Source: Williamsia muralis NBRC 105860 (GTDB lineage: Bacteria; Actinomycetota; Actinomycetes; Mycobacteriales; Mycobacteriaceae). From it: a DNA stretch of 64,000 nucleotides. The DNA lies in the NCBI RefSeq assembly GCF_001598915.1, contig NZ_BDAP01000001.1:620001-684000 (forward strand), written 5' to 3'. Positions 1-10,380 of the stretch are shown here, piece after piece; within the stretch, counting starts at the first letter, position 1, and each line of letters starts with the position of its first letter. Both the position numbers and the translations under genes were made by a program. Below the pieces are notes generated by a model that was not told where the DNA came from, did not search any database, and was given only the letters and a program-made list of their open reading frames with translations.

Positions 1-453
1 CAGCGTGGTGGCCTGGCGCAGCAGTGCGCGCATCACAACCATCAACAGGCCCAAGACGGCCCCGCCCATCAGCATCAGGAAGAGGAGAAGCGGCAAGCCT
101 GGATCGTTCGCGTTGAAACCGACGAAGAGGAACACGCCGAGAAGTGTGAGCCAACCGGCGCCGATCGCCCAGACGATTGCCGTGACCCAGACGAGTGAGG
201 CGTGGGTGAAGATGCGGTCGCTGCGCACCAGGGTGAGCAACTTCCAGGTGCAGACGATGACCACCTGGGCGCAGAGCACCCAGAACACGGTGACGGCTGT
301 CGCCGGCCAACGCAGGTAGGCCTGATCGGGTGATTCCTCGGCCATGTGTGCGAATTGTCCTGGCAGGGACATGGTTTGGAACAAAACCAGTATTGCGAAG
401 AGCGATACGAGGAAGACTCGCAGTGCGGTGACGACCCAGCGTTCATTGAACAT
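1..453 (-). CDS. DUF2975-like membrane protein, C-terminus cut by window edge
   Basis: The frame is open from the ATG at 453 to the left edge of the window, giving 151 residues with no stop, so the C-terminus is outside. Four hydrophobic segments are visible at about residues 7-27, 50-74, 86-112 and 119-143. A short basic loop with RSDRIF lies between the second and third. Four helices and this loop fit the DUF2975 family of small bacterial membrane proteins, whose function is unknown. Family members are often followed by a small Xre-type regulator, which would lie beyond the edge. Family assignment is moderate; the membrane nature is clear. Confidence 0.7.
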   Translation of the reverse strand, partial: MFNERWVVTALRVFLVSLFAILVLFQTMSLPGQFAHMAEESPDQAYLRWPATAVTVFWVLCAQVVIVCTWKLLTLVRSDRIFTHASLVWVTAIVWAIGAGWLTLLGVFLFVGFNANDPGLPLLLFLMLMGGAVLGLLMVVMRALLRQATTL

Positions 454-554
454 GCATCGACTATCACGGTAAATCCATCGAATGTCAATAGGTCGTTCCG
501 AGCGACGAACAAGGGGGTCTGTCCGGGGTCGGTGATATGGGTGGGCTGGGGAAC

Positions 555-1319
555 TCAGCGTGGCGCGGGGAAAAGCGTTGACGCCAAGGTGATTTCGCCC
601 TCACGTTCGTTCACGAACTCTCCGGGACACCCGCCGCTCAACGCGCTCGAGACGGCAGCGATCACGCGGTCGTCTGCGGGCTCGACCGCATGCTCGAGGT
701 TCGGAATCGGGGCCAGCCTGCACTGGCCGCCATCGAGCCGCCCGTCGGCCAGTTCTTCGTTGCTCCTGATCGAGTAGTACTCGACGTCTCCGGGTGTGTC
801 GTCGCCGTTGTTGAGTTCGGCGATGAACGGGGTCACCGGGCAGCCGTCGAAGCCGAATCCGGGCAATTGGACGCAGCCACCGGGCGAGCCGTACTGAGGG
901 GTGCCGATTGCGACGTAGTCGTCGATACGCTCGGAACCGCCCAGCGCTTTCAGATAATGGCGCGACGACAAACCCCCGTAACTGTGCGCCACCAGCGACA
1001 GGCTCTCCACTTCGACTCCGGCCGCGGCACTTTCGACCGACTCCTGGATGGCCTGCGAGTCCGCGTAGAGGTCGAGGCCCTTCACGTCGACCGTGTCGAC
1101 GGTGTACCCGTCGGCAGCCAACTCGTCCGCCATGTCCTGAAAGAGGTCCACGCTGGAGGTTCCCGGGGCCGGTTGCTGGCCGGGTACCAGCAGCACGATG
1201 CGTTGAGGCTGACTCGGCGTCGACCCGGCCGATGCGGTGGCGGAGCCGATGAGTGTGGCCACCGAAGCAATCGCGAGCGCGCCCATGAGTTTTGTGAGGG
1301 CACCCTTAGTGGAAGTCAT
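555..1319 (-). CDS. Secreted triacylglycerol lipase/esterase, AHSxG type
   Basis: A 254-residue alpha/beta hydrolase with a signal peptide (hydrophobic core about residues 11-30, Ala-rich cleavage region near 32). The strand-then-loop VLLVPG near residue 42 is the oxyanion region. The nucleophile elbow is AHSYGG with Ser113, using Ala in place of the first Gly, as in class 2 lipases such as Bacillus LipA. His210 in NLEHAV is the likely catalytic base; the acid is probably Asp or Glu near 188-192. It should hydrolyse short or medium-chain esters outside the cell. It appears monocistronic. The start is the first ATG and gives a complete signal peptide, though no good ribosome binding site is seen. 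The natural substrate is unknown. Confidence 0.82.
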   Translation of the reverse strand: MTSTKGALTKLMGALAIASVATLIGSATASAGSTPSQPQRIVLLVPGQQPAPGTSSVDLFQDMADELAADGYTVDTVDVKGLDLYADSQAIQESVESAAAGVEVESLSLVAHSYGGLSSRHYLKALGGSERIDDYVAIGTPQYGSPGGCVQLPGFGFDGCPVTPFIAELNNGDDTPGDVEYYSIRSNEELADGRLDGGQCRLAPIPNLEHAVEPADDRVIAAVSSALSGGCPGEFVNEREGEITLASTLFPAPR

Positions 1320-1351
1320 GGAGGGAAGGTACCTGCCGGGCGGCGTCAGAG

Positions 1352-1645
1352 CTAGGCCCCCTCCACAAACCTCCCATCGGGATATTTGCGACCGAACCGC
1401 GACACGGCCTTTCCGAACAGCGAGCGCCGGCCGGTCTCGGTGACACGAACCCCGAGGGTGTAGACGTTCGCTCCCTGTTCACGCCACACGGTTGATTGGA
1501 CCGTGTAGTGAACGCCGTCCTCGACCACTTCCCGGCTGGTCGTCGATTCGTTGTCGTCCGCCCATGCGAGTTCGGTGTAGTCCACGCGCCGGCCCCATTC
1601 GGCCAAGTGGGTGTCTGCGAGCCTGCCGGCCACATGTTTGTCCAT
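1352..1645 (-). CDS. Hypothetical protein, 97 aa
   Basis: A small charged soluble protein without a signal peptide or membrane segment. The chosen ATG at 1645 gives 97 residues; a longer frame is open upstream but would add an Arg-rich stretch. TAGTAT lies about ten bases before the ATG and could be a -10 element of a nearly leaderless transcript. The C-terminal half has a beta-rich look (residues about 45-75, with repeated V-x-V patterns) ending in a basic stretch. I do not recognise the family. It lies between the lipase and the lcp-associated TetR gene, all on the same strand but with separate spacing. Confidence 0.5.
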   Translation of the reverse strand: MDKHVAGRLADTHLAEWGRRVDYTELAWADDNESTTSREVVEDGVHYTVQSTVWREQGANVYTLGVRVTETGRRSLFGKAVSRFGRKYPDGRFVEGA

Positions 1646-1716
1646 GGGCAGCAATACTAGGCGCCGCCGACGGGACGCGACGTAGTACAAGACCTACAAA
1701 AGAGCTGCCGGACAGA

Positions 1717-2376
1717 TTATTTCGGCAATCGACCGACATCGAGCATGGGTACGAGGAATTGCCACGCGATCGCGGCGAGTTGCTCGTCGTCGTCGAGGTC
1801 GACGACATCGCTGCGGATCGTCAGGAACGACGCGGAGATGCGAACCATCATTTCGGCGATGAGGTCGATGTTCAGTTGTTTGTCGACGTTGCCTGCCTGT
1901 TGCTCGCGACGGAGCTGACCCGCCACGAACTCGCGGACCGCCGCGACCATGCGGCCGTCGTCGCCGATCATCGATCCGGCGACCAGGCCGGGTTCGGCGT
2001 CGATCAGCCCGCCGATCATCGGGTTGCCGCGGATGGCGCGCAGGGAGCTCACGAATCCGAGAACAACTCGCTCGGCCGCGGTCTCAGCGGATCGGATGTC
2101 GGTGAGGAACCGCTCGAAGTACCGCCGGAACTCTCGAAAGATGACCTGCTCGATCAGGGCGTCCTTGGTGGCGAACCGGCGATAGACCGTGATGCGGGAC
2201 ATGTTGGCCCGCCTTGCGACGTCCTCCATGGACGTGCGCTGGACACCGGTGCGGCTGAACTGCTCGTAGGCGGCGTCGAGCAAACGGGTGCGGGTGGTGT
2301 CGTCACCGGCGTCGGTCCGTCTGATCGCGTCTTTGTACGCGCGTTCGAGCATCGCTCGGGTGCTCGACGTCGCCAT
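1717..2376 (-). CDS. TetR-family regulator divergent from lcp
   Basis: A 219-residue TetR-type repressor. The N-terminal helix-turn-helix lies at about residues 28-72 (AAYEQF, SMEDVARRANMS, TVYRRFATKDAL). The C-terminal ligand-binding domain is helical and not specific. The ATG at 2376 was chosen because it places the DNA-binding domain at the usual distance from the N-terminus; the frame is open further upstream. It is divergent from lcp with 175 bases between the start codons. In rubber-degrading Gordonia a TetR regulator (LcpR) is encoded next to lcp and represses it, so this is its likely counterpart. That link is inference from position. Confidence 0.8.
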   Translation of the reverse strand: MATSSTRAMLERAYKDAIRRTDAGDDTTRTRLLDAAYEQFSRTGVQRTSMEDVARRANMSRITVYRRFATKDALIEQVIFREFRRYFERFLTDIRSAETAAERVVLGFVSSLRAIRGNPMIGGLIDAEPGLVAGSMIGDDGRMVAAVREFVAGQLRREQQAGNVDKQLNIDLIAEMMVRISASFLTIRSDVVDLDDDEQLAAIAWQFLVPMLDVGRLPK

Positions 2377-2474
2377 AGACGAAGACGGTACCGGTTCGCG
2401 GCGCTCAGTTCGTTCGAACAGGTGTGAGTCGCACGAGGAAACTGCACCGCTTGTGACCGGCAACACTTTTGTGC

Positions 2475-2485
2475 TAACCATGTTA
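2475..2485. promoter_or_regulatory. Inverted repeat in lcp regulator/lcp promoter region
   Basis: TAAC-CAT-GTTA lies in the 175-base gap between the divergent TetR gene and lcp. It is a short dyad that could be one half of an operator. The arms are only four bases, so support is weak alone, but it sits beside the longer dyad at 2494-2518. Confidence 0.3.
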
Positions 2486-2493
2486 CTAAGAAA

Positions 2494-2518
2494 CGCTGAT
2501 TGTTTCATTGCATCAGCG
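2494..2518. promoter_or_regulatory. Inverted repeat, candidate operator for lcp
   Basis: Perfect seven-base arms CGCTGAT (2494-2500) and ATCAGCG (2512-2518) are separated by 11 bases, and a second dyad GAAAC/GTTTC (2490-2494 and 2502-2506) overlaps it. It lies 34 bases before the lcp start codon, where a repressor could block transcription. Assignment to the neighbouring TetR protein is inference. Confidence 0.42.
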
Positions 2519-2551
2519 AATGAATTCATGGTCGGACGGGGAGTGAATAGC

Positions 2552-3775
2552 GTGGACAACTTCAGTAGGCGCAACGCGTTGAAAGCGGGCGGGGTGTTGG
2601 GTGCGGCCGGCGCTGCGGCGGTCATCGTTCCGGCGACCCCGTGGTCATGGTCGCCGGCAGGTTCGGTGCCGGGAACCGGTAGCGGGGCCGACCCCCGGGG
2701 CGTGTGGGACAACGAGGCCGATCCGGTGGTTGCGTCGTTGATCGACCGCGGCGAGGTGCCGCGCGTGAACGAGTTGTTGAAGCACTGGACAAAAAACGGC
2801 CAGGCGTTGCCCGCCGGCCTGCCGAATGATCTGCGGGATTTCATCGAGTACGCGCGGCAGATGCCGTCGTGGGCTGATCAGGGCAAGCTGGCCACAGCGG
2901 TCGAGTTCAACCAGAAGCGCGGCACCTATCTGGGTGTGCTGTACGGCTTCGCCAGCGGCATGATGAGCACCGTCATCCCCAAAGAGGCGCGGGCGGTGTA
3001 CTACTCCAAGGGCGGCGCGGACATGAAGGACCGCATCACCAAGACCGCGAAACTCGGGTACGACATCGGTTCGCTCAATGCCTACCAACCTGACGGTGAG
3101 ATGGTGATCACCTGCGTCAAGACGCGGCTCGCGCACGCGGCGGTTCGGCATCTGCTTCCGCAGTCGCCACACTGGACGGGGTCTGCGCCAGAAGACATCC
3201 CGATCAGCCAGGCCGACATCATGGTCACCTGGCACAGCTTGCCGACCACCGTGATGCGAAACCTGAAGAAGTGGAACGTGCAGATCCCGGCTGCCGAATC
3301 GGAGGGCTTCCTGCATTCCTGGCAACTGGCCGCCCACCTGCTCGGTGTGCAAGACCAGTACATCCCGGCCTCGTGGGATCAGGCCGACTCGCAGGCCAAG
3401 CAGGTTCTCGACCCGATCCTCGCGCCCACACCCGAGGGCATCAAGCTTGCCGACATCCTCCTGGGTCTGGGTATGAATCTGGATCTGACGTTGCTCAGCC
3501 GGCCCATTCTCGGTGCGTTGACCCGATTCATGCTCGGCGATCAGGTGGCCGAGTGGCTGCGGATTCCGCGGGAGCCCGTCTGGACGCCGTTGCTCGAAAC
3601 CGCGTGGGGTCCGTTTGTGGCTGTGCGTGAAGGGCTTCTCGATGTGGGCGTCCCGGAAGAGGCGTACTGGTTGTTCGACGAGTTCTTGCGCCAGTTCGTC
3701 CTGTTCTACACCTCCGAACTCCGCATGCCGATCAACATCGAGATACCGGTGATCAACAACCCGAACTACAAGTGA
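2552..3775 (+). CDS. lcp: Latex clearing protein (rubber oxygenase), Tat-exported
   Basis: A 407-residue haem oxygenase of the DUF2236/MpaB family. Lcp enzymes cleave cis-1,4-polyisoprene outside the cell into oligo-isoprenoids with aldehyde and keto ends. The N-terminus carries a twin-arginine signal (SRRNALK, residues 5-11, then a hydrophobic Ala/Gly stretch). The residues known from Streptomyces K30 Lcp occur at exactly the right spacing: Glu145, Arg161, Lys164, Thr165 and haem-ligand His195, matching E148, R164, K167, T168 and H198. The GTG at 2552 was chosen for GGGGAG eight bases upstream; a GTG at 2543 is in frame. A globin gene follows after 44 bases. Activity on rubber is inferred from these residues. 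Confidence 0.9.
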   Translation: MDNFSRRNALKAGGVLGAAGAAAVIVPATPWSWSPAGSVPGTGSGADPRGVWDNEADPVVASLIDRGEVPRVNELLKHWTKNGQALPAGLPNDLRDFIEYARQMPSWADQGKLATAVEFNQKRGTYLGVLYGFASGMMSTVIPKEARAVYYSKGGADMKDRITKTAKLGYDIGSLNAYQPDGEMVITCVKTRLAHAAVRHLLPQSPHWTGSAPEDIPISQADIMVTWHSLPTTVMRNLKKWNVQIPAAESEGFLHSWQLAAHLLGVQDQYIPASWDQADSQAKQVLDPILAPTPEGIKLADILLGLGMNLDLTLLSRPILGALTRFMLGDQVAEWLRIPREPVWTPLLETAWGPFVAVREGLLDVGVPEEAYWLFDEFLRQFVLFYTSELRMPINIEIPVINNPNYK

Positions 3776-3819
3776 TGCCGCGGCGCGCATAATCCGCCGG
3801 AGTCTTGGAGAGGGTGAAC

Positions 3820-4236
3820 GTGGACAAGGTGTTGCTCGAGCGGAGCCTCATGCTGGTCGCCGACGACGACGTGGGGCTCACAACCGACTTCTATGACCGG
3901 TTGTTCGCCGAATACCCCTCGGCACGAGCGCTTTTCAGCAGCGACATCCGCCCGCAAGCGCGAATGCTCCAGGATGCCATCGTCGCCGTGCTCGACCACC
4001 TCGAGGATCCGACGTGGCTCCGTGCCTCGCTGGGGGCGCTGGGCCAGAGGCACGCATCGTGGGGCGTCACGCCTGAGATGTACAACTGGGTCGCGTCCAC
4101 GATGATCGCCACCATGGCCGACCGCGGAGGTTCCGAGTGGACGGATGCCATGACGGATGCGTGGTCCGAGGCACTCGGAGCAGTCGCCGGCATGATGCTG
4201 GAGGCCTACCCCGTGCGCACGGATGGATTGGGCTGA
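3820..4236 (+). CDS. Single-domain bacterial globin
   Basis: A 138-residue haem-binding globin without a reductase domain. His78 in GQRHASWGV, followed by TPEMY, is the proximal F8 histidine in the pattern seen in flavohaemoglobin and Vitreoscilla-type globins. Tyr25 (B10) and Phe39 (CD1) are in place, and Gln47 may be the distal residue. The GTG at 3820 was chosen for GGAGAGG six bases upstream. The gene starts 44 bases after lcp on the same strand, so the two are probably co-transcribed. It may supply or sense oxygen, or bind nitric oxide, beside the oxygen-dependent Lcp; that role is inference. Confidence 0.82.
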   Translation: MDKVLLERSLMLVADDDVGLTTDFYDRLFAEYPSARALFSSDIRPQARMLQDAIVAVLDHLEDPTWLRASLGALGQRHASWGVTPEMYNWVASTMIATMADRGGSEWTDAMTDAWSEALGAVAGMMLEAYPVRTDGLG

Positions 4237-4266
4237 CCGGGAGGCAGTAAACCTGATGTCGTAGTC

Positions 4267-4860
4267 CTACTGTGAGCGAACAGCTTTCAGGACTGTGTCG
4301 TGTGTGTGGTGTGAGTTTCCGGGAGGGGCGGTCGTCCGGGGCTGGGTGCGGTCGATCAGCACCGTCCACTCGTCGCCGAGGAGTTCGGCGAAGTCGTGTG
4401 GGTCGTAGAAGTCCCGCGGGTCGATTCCCTTCCAGTTGTGGCCTTCTCGGATCTCGTGGCCCACGATGAGCAGCGTGCCGCCTGGCGCGACGGCGTTCGC
4501 GATCGCGCGGGCGGTCTGGCCGCCGTCGGACCGGGGAACACTGTGGAGATATTGCATCGACACGAGGTCGTAGGAGGTCGGCGTCGGCGGGTCGGCGAGC
4601 GGATCACCACGTACCCAGGTGATGGCGTCCGAGTCGCCCAGTTTCATGGCGCGGTCGATGGCGACCTGCGAGATGTCGACGGCCGTCACCTGCCATCCGC
4701 GTTCAGCGAGCCAGCGGGCATCGGCGCCCTCACCGCATCCGAGGTCGAGCGCCCGTCCGGGTGGCAGGTCCGCCACCTCGTCGACGAGGACGGGATTGGG
4801 GTTGTTGCTGAAGAGTTGTTCGGCGCTGCTGTAGTGCTCGTCCCAGAATTCTTGGCTCAT
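4267..4860 (-). CDS. SAM-dependent class I methyltransferase
   Basis: A 197-residue cytosolic methyltransferase. Motif I is ALDLGCGEGADARW at about residues 37-50, followed by TAVDIS (about 60-65) as the acidic-loop motif that binds the ribose of S-adenosylmethionine. The N-terminal FWDEHYSS segment is common in small-molecule methyltransferases. The ATG at 4860 was chosen for GGAGAC immediately upstream (TGTGGAGACATG). The gene starts 36 bases after the TetR gene at 4897-5553 on the same strand, so the two may form an operon. The substrate cannot be read from the sequence. Confidence 0.83.
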   Translation of the reverse strand: MSQEFWDEHYSSAEQLFSNNPNPVLVDEVADLPPGRALDLGCGEGADARWLAERGWQVTAVDISQVAIDRAMKLGDSDAITWVRGDPLADPPTPTSYDLVSMQYLHSVPRSDGGQTARAIANAVAPGGTLLIVGHEIREGHNWKGIDPRDFYDPHDFAELLGDEWTVLIDRTQPRTTAPPGNSHHTHDTVLKAVRSQ

Positions 4861-4896
4861 GTCTCCACAATGGCCGCGAACCGCTGTTTTCGACAA

Positions 4897-5553
4897 CTAT
4901 TCTTGCTGTTTCGGCAACTGTGTTCGGGAAACGTCCGGTCGCGGGCCCAGAAGGGCGATGCAGGCCTCGACCATGGTCTCGGTCATCGAGTTGATCGGCC
5001 TGTGGTCCTCGACTGCGACCGCCGTCAGTTCGCGTAGGCCTCCCAGCAGCAAGGTGGCCATCGACCGCGACACCGTCTCCACGCCCAAAGCCCGCATCTG
5101 AGGTGTGCTCGTCAACATGACAAGGGTGCGGATCAGCTCTTCCATCGCGTGCCGCTGAACCGGTCGGGCGCTGGTTCCCAGGGCGGGGAGTTCGCGAATC
5201 CAGCTCAGTGTGATGGCCGGATCCATCTCGATCGACTTCACGTATGCGCCGATGGCCTGCCTGATCTGCGTGATCCACCCGGCGTTCGGATCCACAGCTG
5301 CCACGATCTCATCGATCATGGAGGTGTTCGCACGCCGCAGCAGCTCGATGAAGCAATCTTCTTTGCCAGAGAACTCCTGGTAGAAGGTTCGTCGCGACGT
5401 CCGGGCGATGCCGACGATGTCGGCGATGGTGCTCGCCCGGTACCCACGGACCTCGATCGAAGTGGCCAGCGCGTCGAGCAGCCGAACCCGGAATGCTGAC
5501 CCGCCGGCGTCGGCGGGCTGCAGTTGGTCGACTGACTGCGGGTTGGTTGCCAT
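4897..5553 (-). CDS. TetR-family regulator divergent from a P450
   Basis: A 218-residue TetR repressor with the helix-turn-helix at about residues 25-70 (RASTIADIVGIARTSRRTFYQEFSG). The C-terminal domain is helical and not diagnostic. The ATG at 5553 is preceded by two matching palindromes in the 101-base gap to the P450 gene, which suggests that it represses itself and the P450. The methyltransferase gene follows on the same strand after 36 bases and may be part of the same regulon. Ligand unknown. Confidence 0.85.
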   Translation of the reverse strand: MATNPQSVDQLQPADAGGSAFRVRLLDALATSIEVRGYRASTIADIVGIARTSRRTFYQEFSGKEDCFIELLRRANTSMIDEIVAAVDPNAGWITQIRQAIGAYVKSIEMDPAITLSWIRELPALGTSARPVQRHAMEELIRTLVMLTSTPQMRALGVETVSRSMATLLLGGLRELTAVAVEDHRPINSMTETMVEACIALLGPRPDVSRTQLPKQQE

Positions 5554-5585
5554 CGATCCAACGATACGACCCCTTGTTATCGCCT

Positions 5586-5601
5586 GGTACGGGAGCGTAC
5601 C
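5586..5601. promoter_or_regulatory. Palindrome 1 of a paired operator (TetR/P450)
   Basis: GGTACG-GGAG-CGTACC, six-base perfect arms, in the gap between the divergent TetR and P450 genes. It starts 24 bases before a second site of the same length and sequence pattern. Together they look like two operator copies for the adjacent TetR protein. Confidence 0.55.
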
Positions 5602-5609
5602 GTCGCAGT

Positions 5610-5625
5610 GGTACGGCGTAGTACC
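5610..5625. promoter_or_regulatory. Palindrome 2 of a paired operator (TetR/P450)
   Basis: GGTAC-GGCGTA-GTACC, matching the site at 5586-5601 in both arms (GGTACG at the left, GTACC at the right). It lies 29 bases before the P450 start codon, close enough to block initiation. Confidence 0.55.
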
Positions 5626-5654
5626 GGGCGGCGCCGAGACGGGAGCGTTCGAAC

Positions 5655-6992
5655 ATGGGGCCAGCTCATACAGAAACGAAAGACGGTCGCCAGGCAGAGG
5701 CGTCGGTGCACCTGCCGCCTGGTCCACGACTCCATCGGCACGTGCAAGGACTCGCGTTCGTCGCCGCACGTCGGCAGACGATGCAGGTGCTCGCCAGGCG
5801 CTACGGGCCGGCGTTCACACTGAACATCCCGGTCTTCGGGAACACGGTGGTGGTATCGGACCCGCACTTGGCCAAGCAGCTGTTCACCACACCGGCCGGA
5901 GTGCTGAGCAACGTGCAACCCAACCTCGGCCGGATCCTCGGCGACCACTCGATGTTCTCGCTCGAAGGTGACGACCATCGCCGCAGACGCAAGCTGCTCA
6001 CTCCTCCGCTGCACGGCAAGAGCGTGAAGGGCTACGAGCAGATCATCGAGGAAGAGGTCCTGCGCGAGACCGCTACCTGGCCGGAAGATCGCGAGTTCGA
6101 GAGTCTGGCTCCGATGATGCGGATAACGCTCAATGCGATTCTTCGTGCGGTGTTCGGCGCCGATGGGGAGCAGCTCGACTCACTACGGCGCATCATTCCG
6201 CCGATGGTCGAATTGGGCTCGCGCCTCGCGACATTGCCGAACACGGCAATCAACCTCGGCCGGTTCGACCCCTGGGAACGATTCATGGCTCGCCGTCGTG
6301 AATACGACTCGATCATCGAAGACCTGATCTCCACGGTGCGGGGCGACCCCGACTTCGCCGAACGTACCGACATCGTCTCGCTGATGCTGCGAAGTACCTA
6401 CGACGACGGGTCGCCGATGACGACCACGGAGATCGCCGACGAACTGGCGACGCTGCTCGCCGCGGGCCACGAGACCACCGCCACCACGCTGGCGTGGGCG
6501 TTCGAGCGATTGCGCCGCAACCCGGATGTGTTGGCCCGCTTGACCGCTGAGGTCGACGAGGGGGACACCGCGTTCCGGCAGGCGACGATCCTGGAAGTGC
6601 AGCGCAGCCGGCCCGTGATCGATCTCGCCGGGCGAACAGTGGTGGCTCCTGTGCTGGAGTTGGGCGAGTGGCGCATCCCGCAGGGGCACACGGTGCTTGT
6701 CAGCATCTCTCTACTGCACGACGACAGTGAGCAGTTCGAGGATCCAGATCGATTCGACCCCAGTCGATTCCTGGATCACAAGCCGTCCGCCGCATGGCTT
6801 CCGTTCGGCGGTGGAACCCGCCGGTGCATCGGTGCGGCCTTCGCGAACATGGAAATGGATGTCACCCTGCGGACCGTGCTGGAGAAGTTCGAACTGCTTC
6901 CCACGACGAAACCTGCTGAGCGTTGGCACAGTCGCGGCGTCGCTTATGCTCCCCGCCGCAAAGGGCAGATTGCTGTTCGTCGCCGCAGTTGA
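5655..6992 (+). CDS. Cytochrome P450 monooxygenase
   Basis: A 445-residue soluble P450. The I-helix oxygen-binding motif is AGHETT at residues 270-275, the K-helix ExxR is Glu314-Val-Gln-Arg317, and the haem-binding loop FGGGTRRCIG has the thiolate ligand Cys391. There is no signal peptide or N-terminal anchor. It would need a separate ferredoxin and reductase; none is encoded beside it. The ATG at 5655 lies just after the two palindromes shared with the divergent TetR gene, so induction by a ligand of that regulator is likely. The substrate is unknown; the sequence of the family in mycobacteria suggests a lipid or hydrophobic compound, but this is only inference. Confidence 0.92.
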   Translation: MGPAHTETKDGRQAEASVHLPPGPRLHRHVQGLAFVAARRQTMQVLARRYGPAFTLNIPVFGNTVVVSDPHLAKQLFTTPAGVLSNVQPNLGRILGDHSMFSLEGDDHRRRRKLLTPPLHGKSVKGYEQIIEEEVLRETATWPEDREFESLAPMMRITLNAILRAVFGADGEQLDSLRRIIPPMVELGSRLATLPNTAINLGRFDPWERFMARRREYDSIIEDLISTVRGDPDFAERTDIVSLMLRSTYDDGSPMTTTEIADELATLLAAGHETTATTLAWAFERLRRNPDVLARLTAEVDEGDTAFRQATILEVQRSRPVIDLAGRTVVAPVLELGEWRIPQGHTVLVSISLLHDDSEQFEDPDRFDPSRFLDHKPSAAWLPFGGGTRRCIGAAFANMEMDVTLRTVLEKFELLPTTKPAERWHSRGVAYAPRRKGQIAVRRRS

Positions 6993-7044
6993 GAATGATG
7001 TGGCAGACCTGAAGAAAGGGTCGCCAACTGTGTAGCGTGACCAC

Positions 7045-7938
7045 ATGGACCTGCAGCGACTACGAATCCTGAGGCAGCTCGCAGACCGCGGCACCGTGGG
7101 AGCCGTGGCCCAGGCGATGAACATGACACCGTCAGCGGTGTCGCAGCAGTTGAAGGTACTGGGCCGCGAAGCCGGGATTGCCTTGCTCGAACAAGATGGC
7201 CGGCGGGTTCGTCTCACGGACGCCGGTCGCGCGTTGGTACTACGTGCCGACGAGGTCATCGCCGCTGTGCAGCGGGCCGAGGCGGAGATGGCGTCGTACC
7301 GCGATGACGCAGTCGGCGAAGTGCGCTTGGCGATGTTCCCCTCGGGAGCGGCACTTCTGCTACCGGGTGTCCTCAACCGGATGAGCGATCGTCGGATCCG
7401 GGTGATCGCCGGCGACGAAGACGTGAAATATGTTGATGCGCCTGCCTTGCTGGCCGACTTCGACGTTGTCCTGACCCATCGGGATGAGCGAGCGCCGCAG
7501 GTTGTCGAGGCGAGGGTGTCGGTGACAACCGTGATGCGTGAGCCCATCGACCTGGTGGTCGGGGGTGGTCATCGTCTGGCCGGCCGCAGCGAGGTGACAC
7601 TGGCCGAACTCGAGGACGAGGACTGGATCAGCGTCCGCGGCGGGTTCCCGGTTGATGACGTGCTGCTCTCCCTTGCGGCGGCGACCGGGGTGGCGCCGCG
7701 AGTCACCCACCGCATCAACGACTTCCGCGTCATCGAGTCGATGGTGGCACGTGATCACGGAGTCGCGCTCATGCCCCGGTTCTCGATCCGGGATCCGGAC
7801 TGCAGCCGCCTTGTTCTCACCGGGGTGCGCGCCGCGCGGGTATACGAGGCGTTGAGCCGCCCGATGGGTGATCAGCGAGGTGCGGTGAGGCAACTTCTTG
7901 CAGCACTTGTCGCCGAGGGTGATTCGGTCGGAGCATGA
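7045..7938 (+). CDS. LysR-family transcriptional regulator
   Basis: A 297-residue LysR-type regulator. The N-terminal winged helix covers residues 1-60 (LRILRQLADRGTVGAVAQAMNMTPSAVSQQLKVL), and the remainder is the effector-binding domain of two alpha/beta lobes. It lies 52 bases after the P450 gene on the same strand and before a convergent thioesterase gene. LysR targets are usually divergent neighbours, but no divergent partner exists here, so its target is not evident. No T-N11-A site was convincing upstream. Confidence 0.85.
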   Translation: MDLQRLRILRQLADRGTVGAVAQAMNMTPSAVSQQLKVLGREAGIALLEQDGRRVRLTDAGRALVLRADEVIAAVQRAEAEMASYRDDAVGEVRLAMFPSGAALLLPGVLNRMSDRRIRVIAGDEDVKYVDAPALLADFDVVLTHRDERAPQVVEARVSVTTVMREPIDLVVGGGHRLAGRSEVTLAELEDEDWISVRGGFPVDDVLLSLAAATGVAPRVTHRINDFRVIESMVARDHGVALMPRFSIRDPDCSRLVLTGVRAARVYEALSRPMGDQRGAVRQLLAALVAEGDSVGA

Positions 7939-7962
7939 TCATCCGGCAGAACCGCCGGCCGA

Positions 7963-10295
<2,333 letters not shown>

Positions 10296-10305
<10 letters not shown>

Positions 10306-10337
10306 CCGCGGCAACCGAGAAGGAGCACGCGCTGCAT
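10296..10337 (-). CDS. leuL: Leucine leader peptide, 13 aa
   Basis: A 14-codon frame ATG to TGA encodes MQRVLLLGCRGGV, with three consecutive leucine codons CTC CTT CTC after a valine. It starts 114 bases before leuA and ends within a hairpin. Leucine-run leader peptides before leuA are described for several actinobacteria, where ribosome stalling at the leucine codons sets the RNA fold. The position, the leucine run and the overlap with competing hairpins together make this convincing, although the frame is short and the ribosome binding site is not obvious. Confidence 0.75.
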
Positions 10338-10380
10338 TTTTGTGACTGTACTCCCGAAGGCGCGGAAGTCCAAAGGTGGT

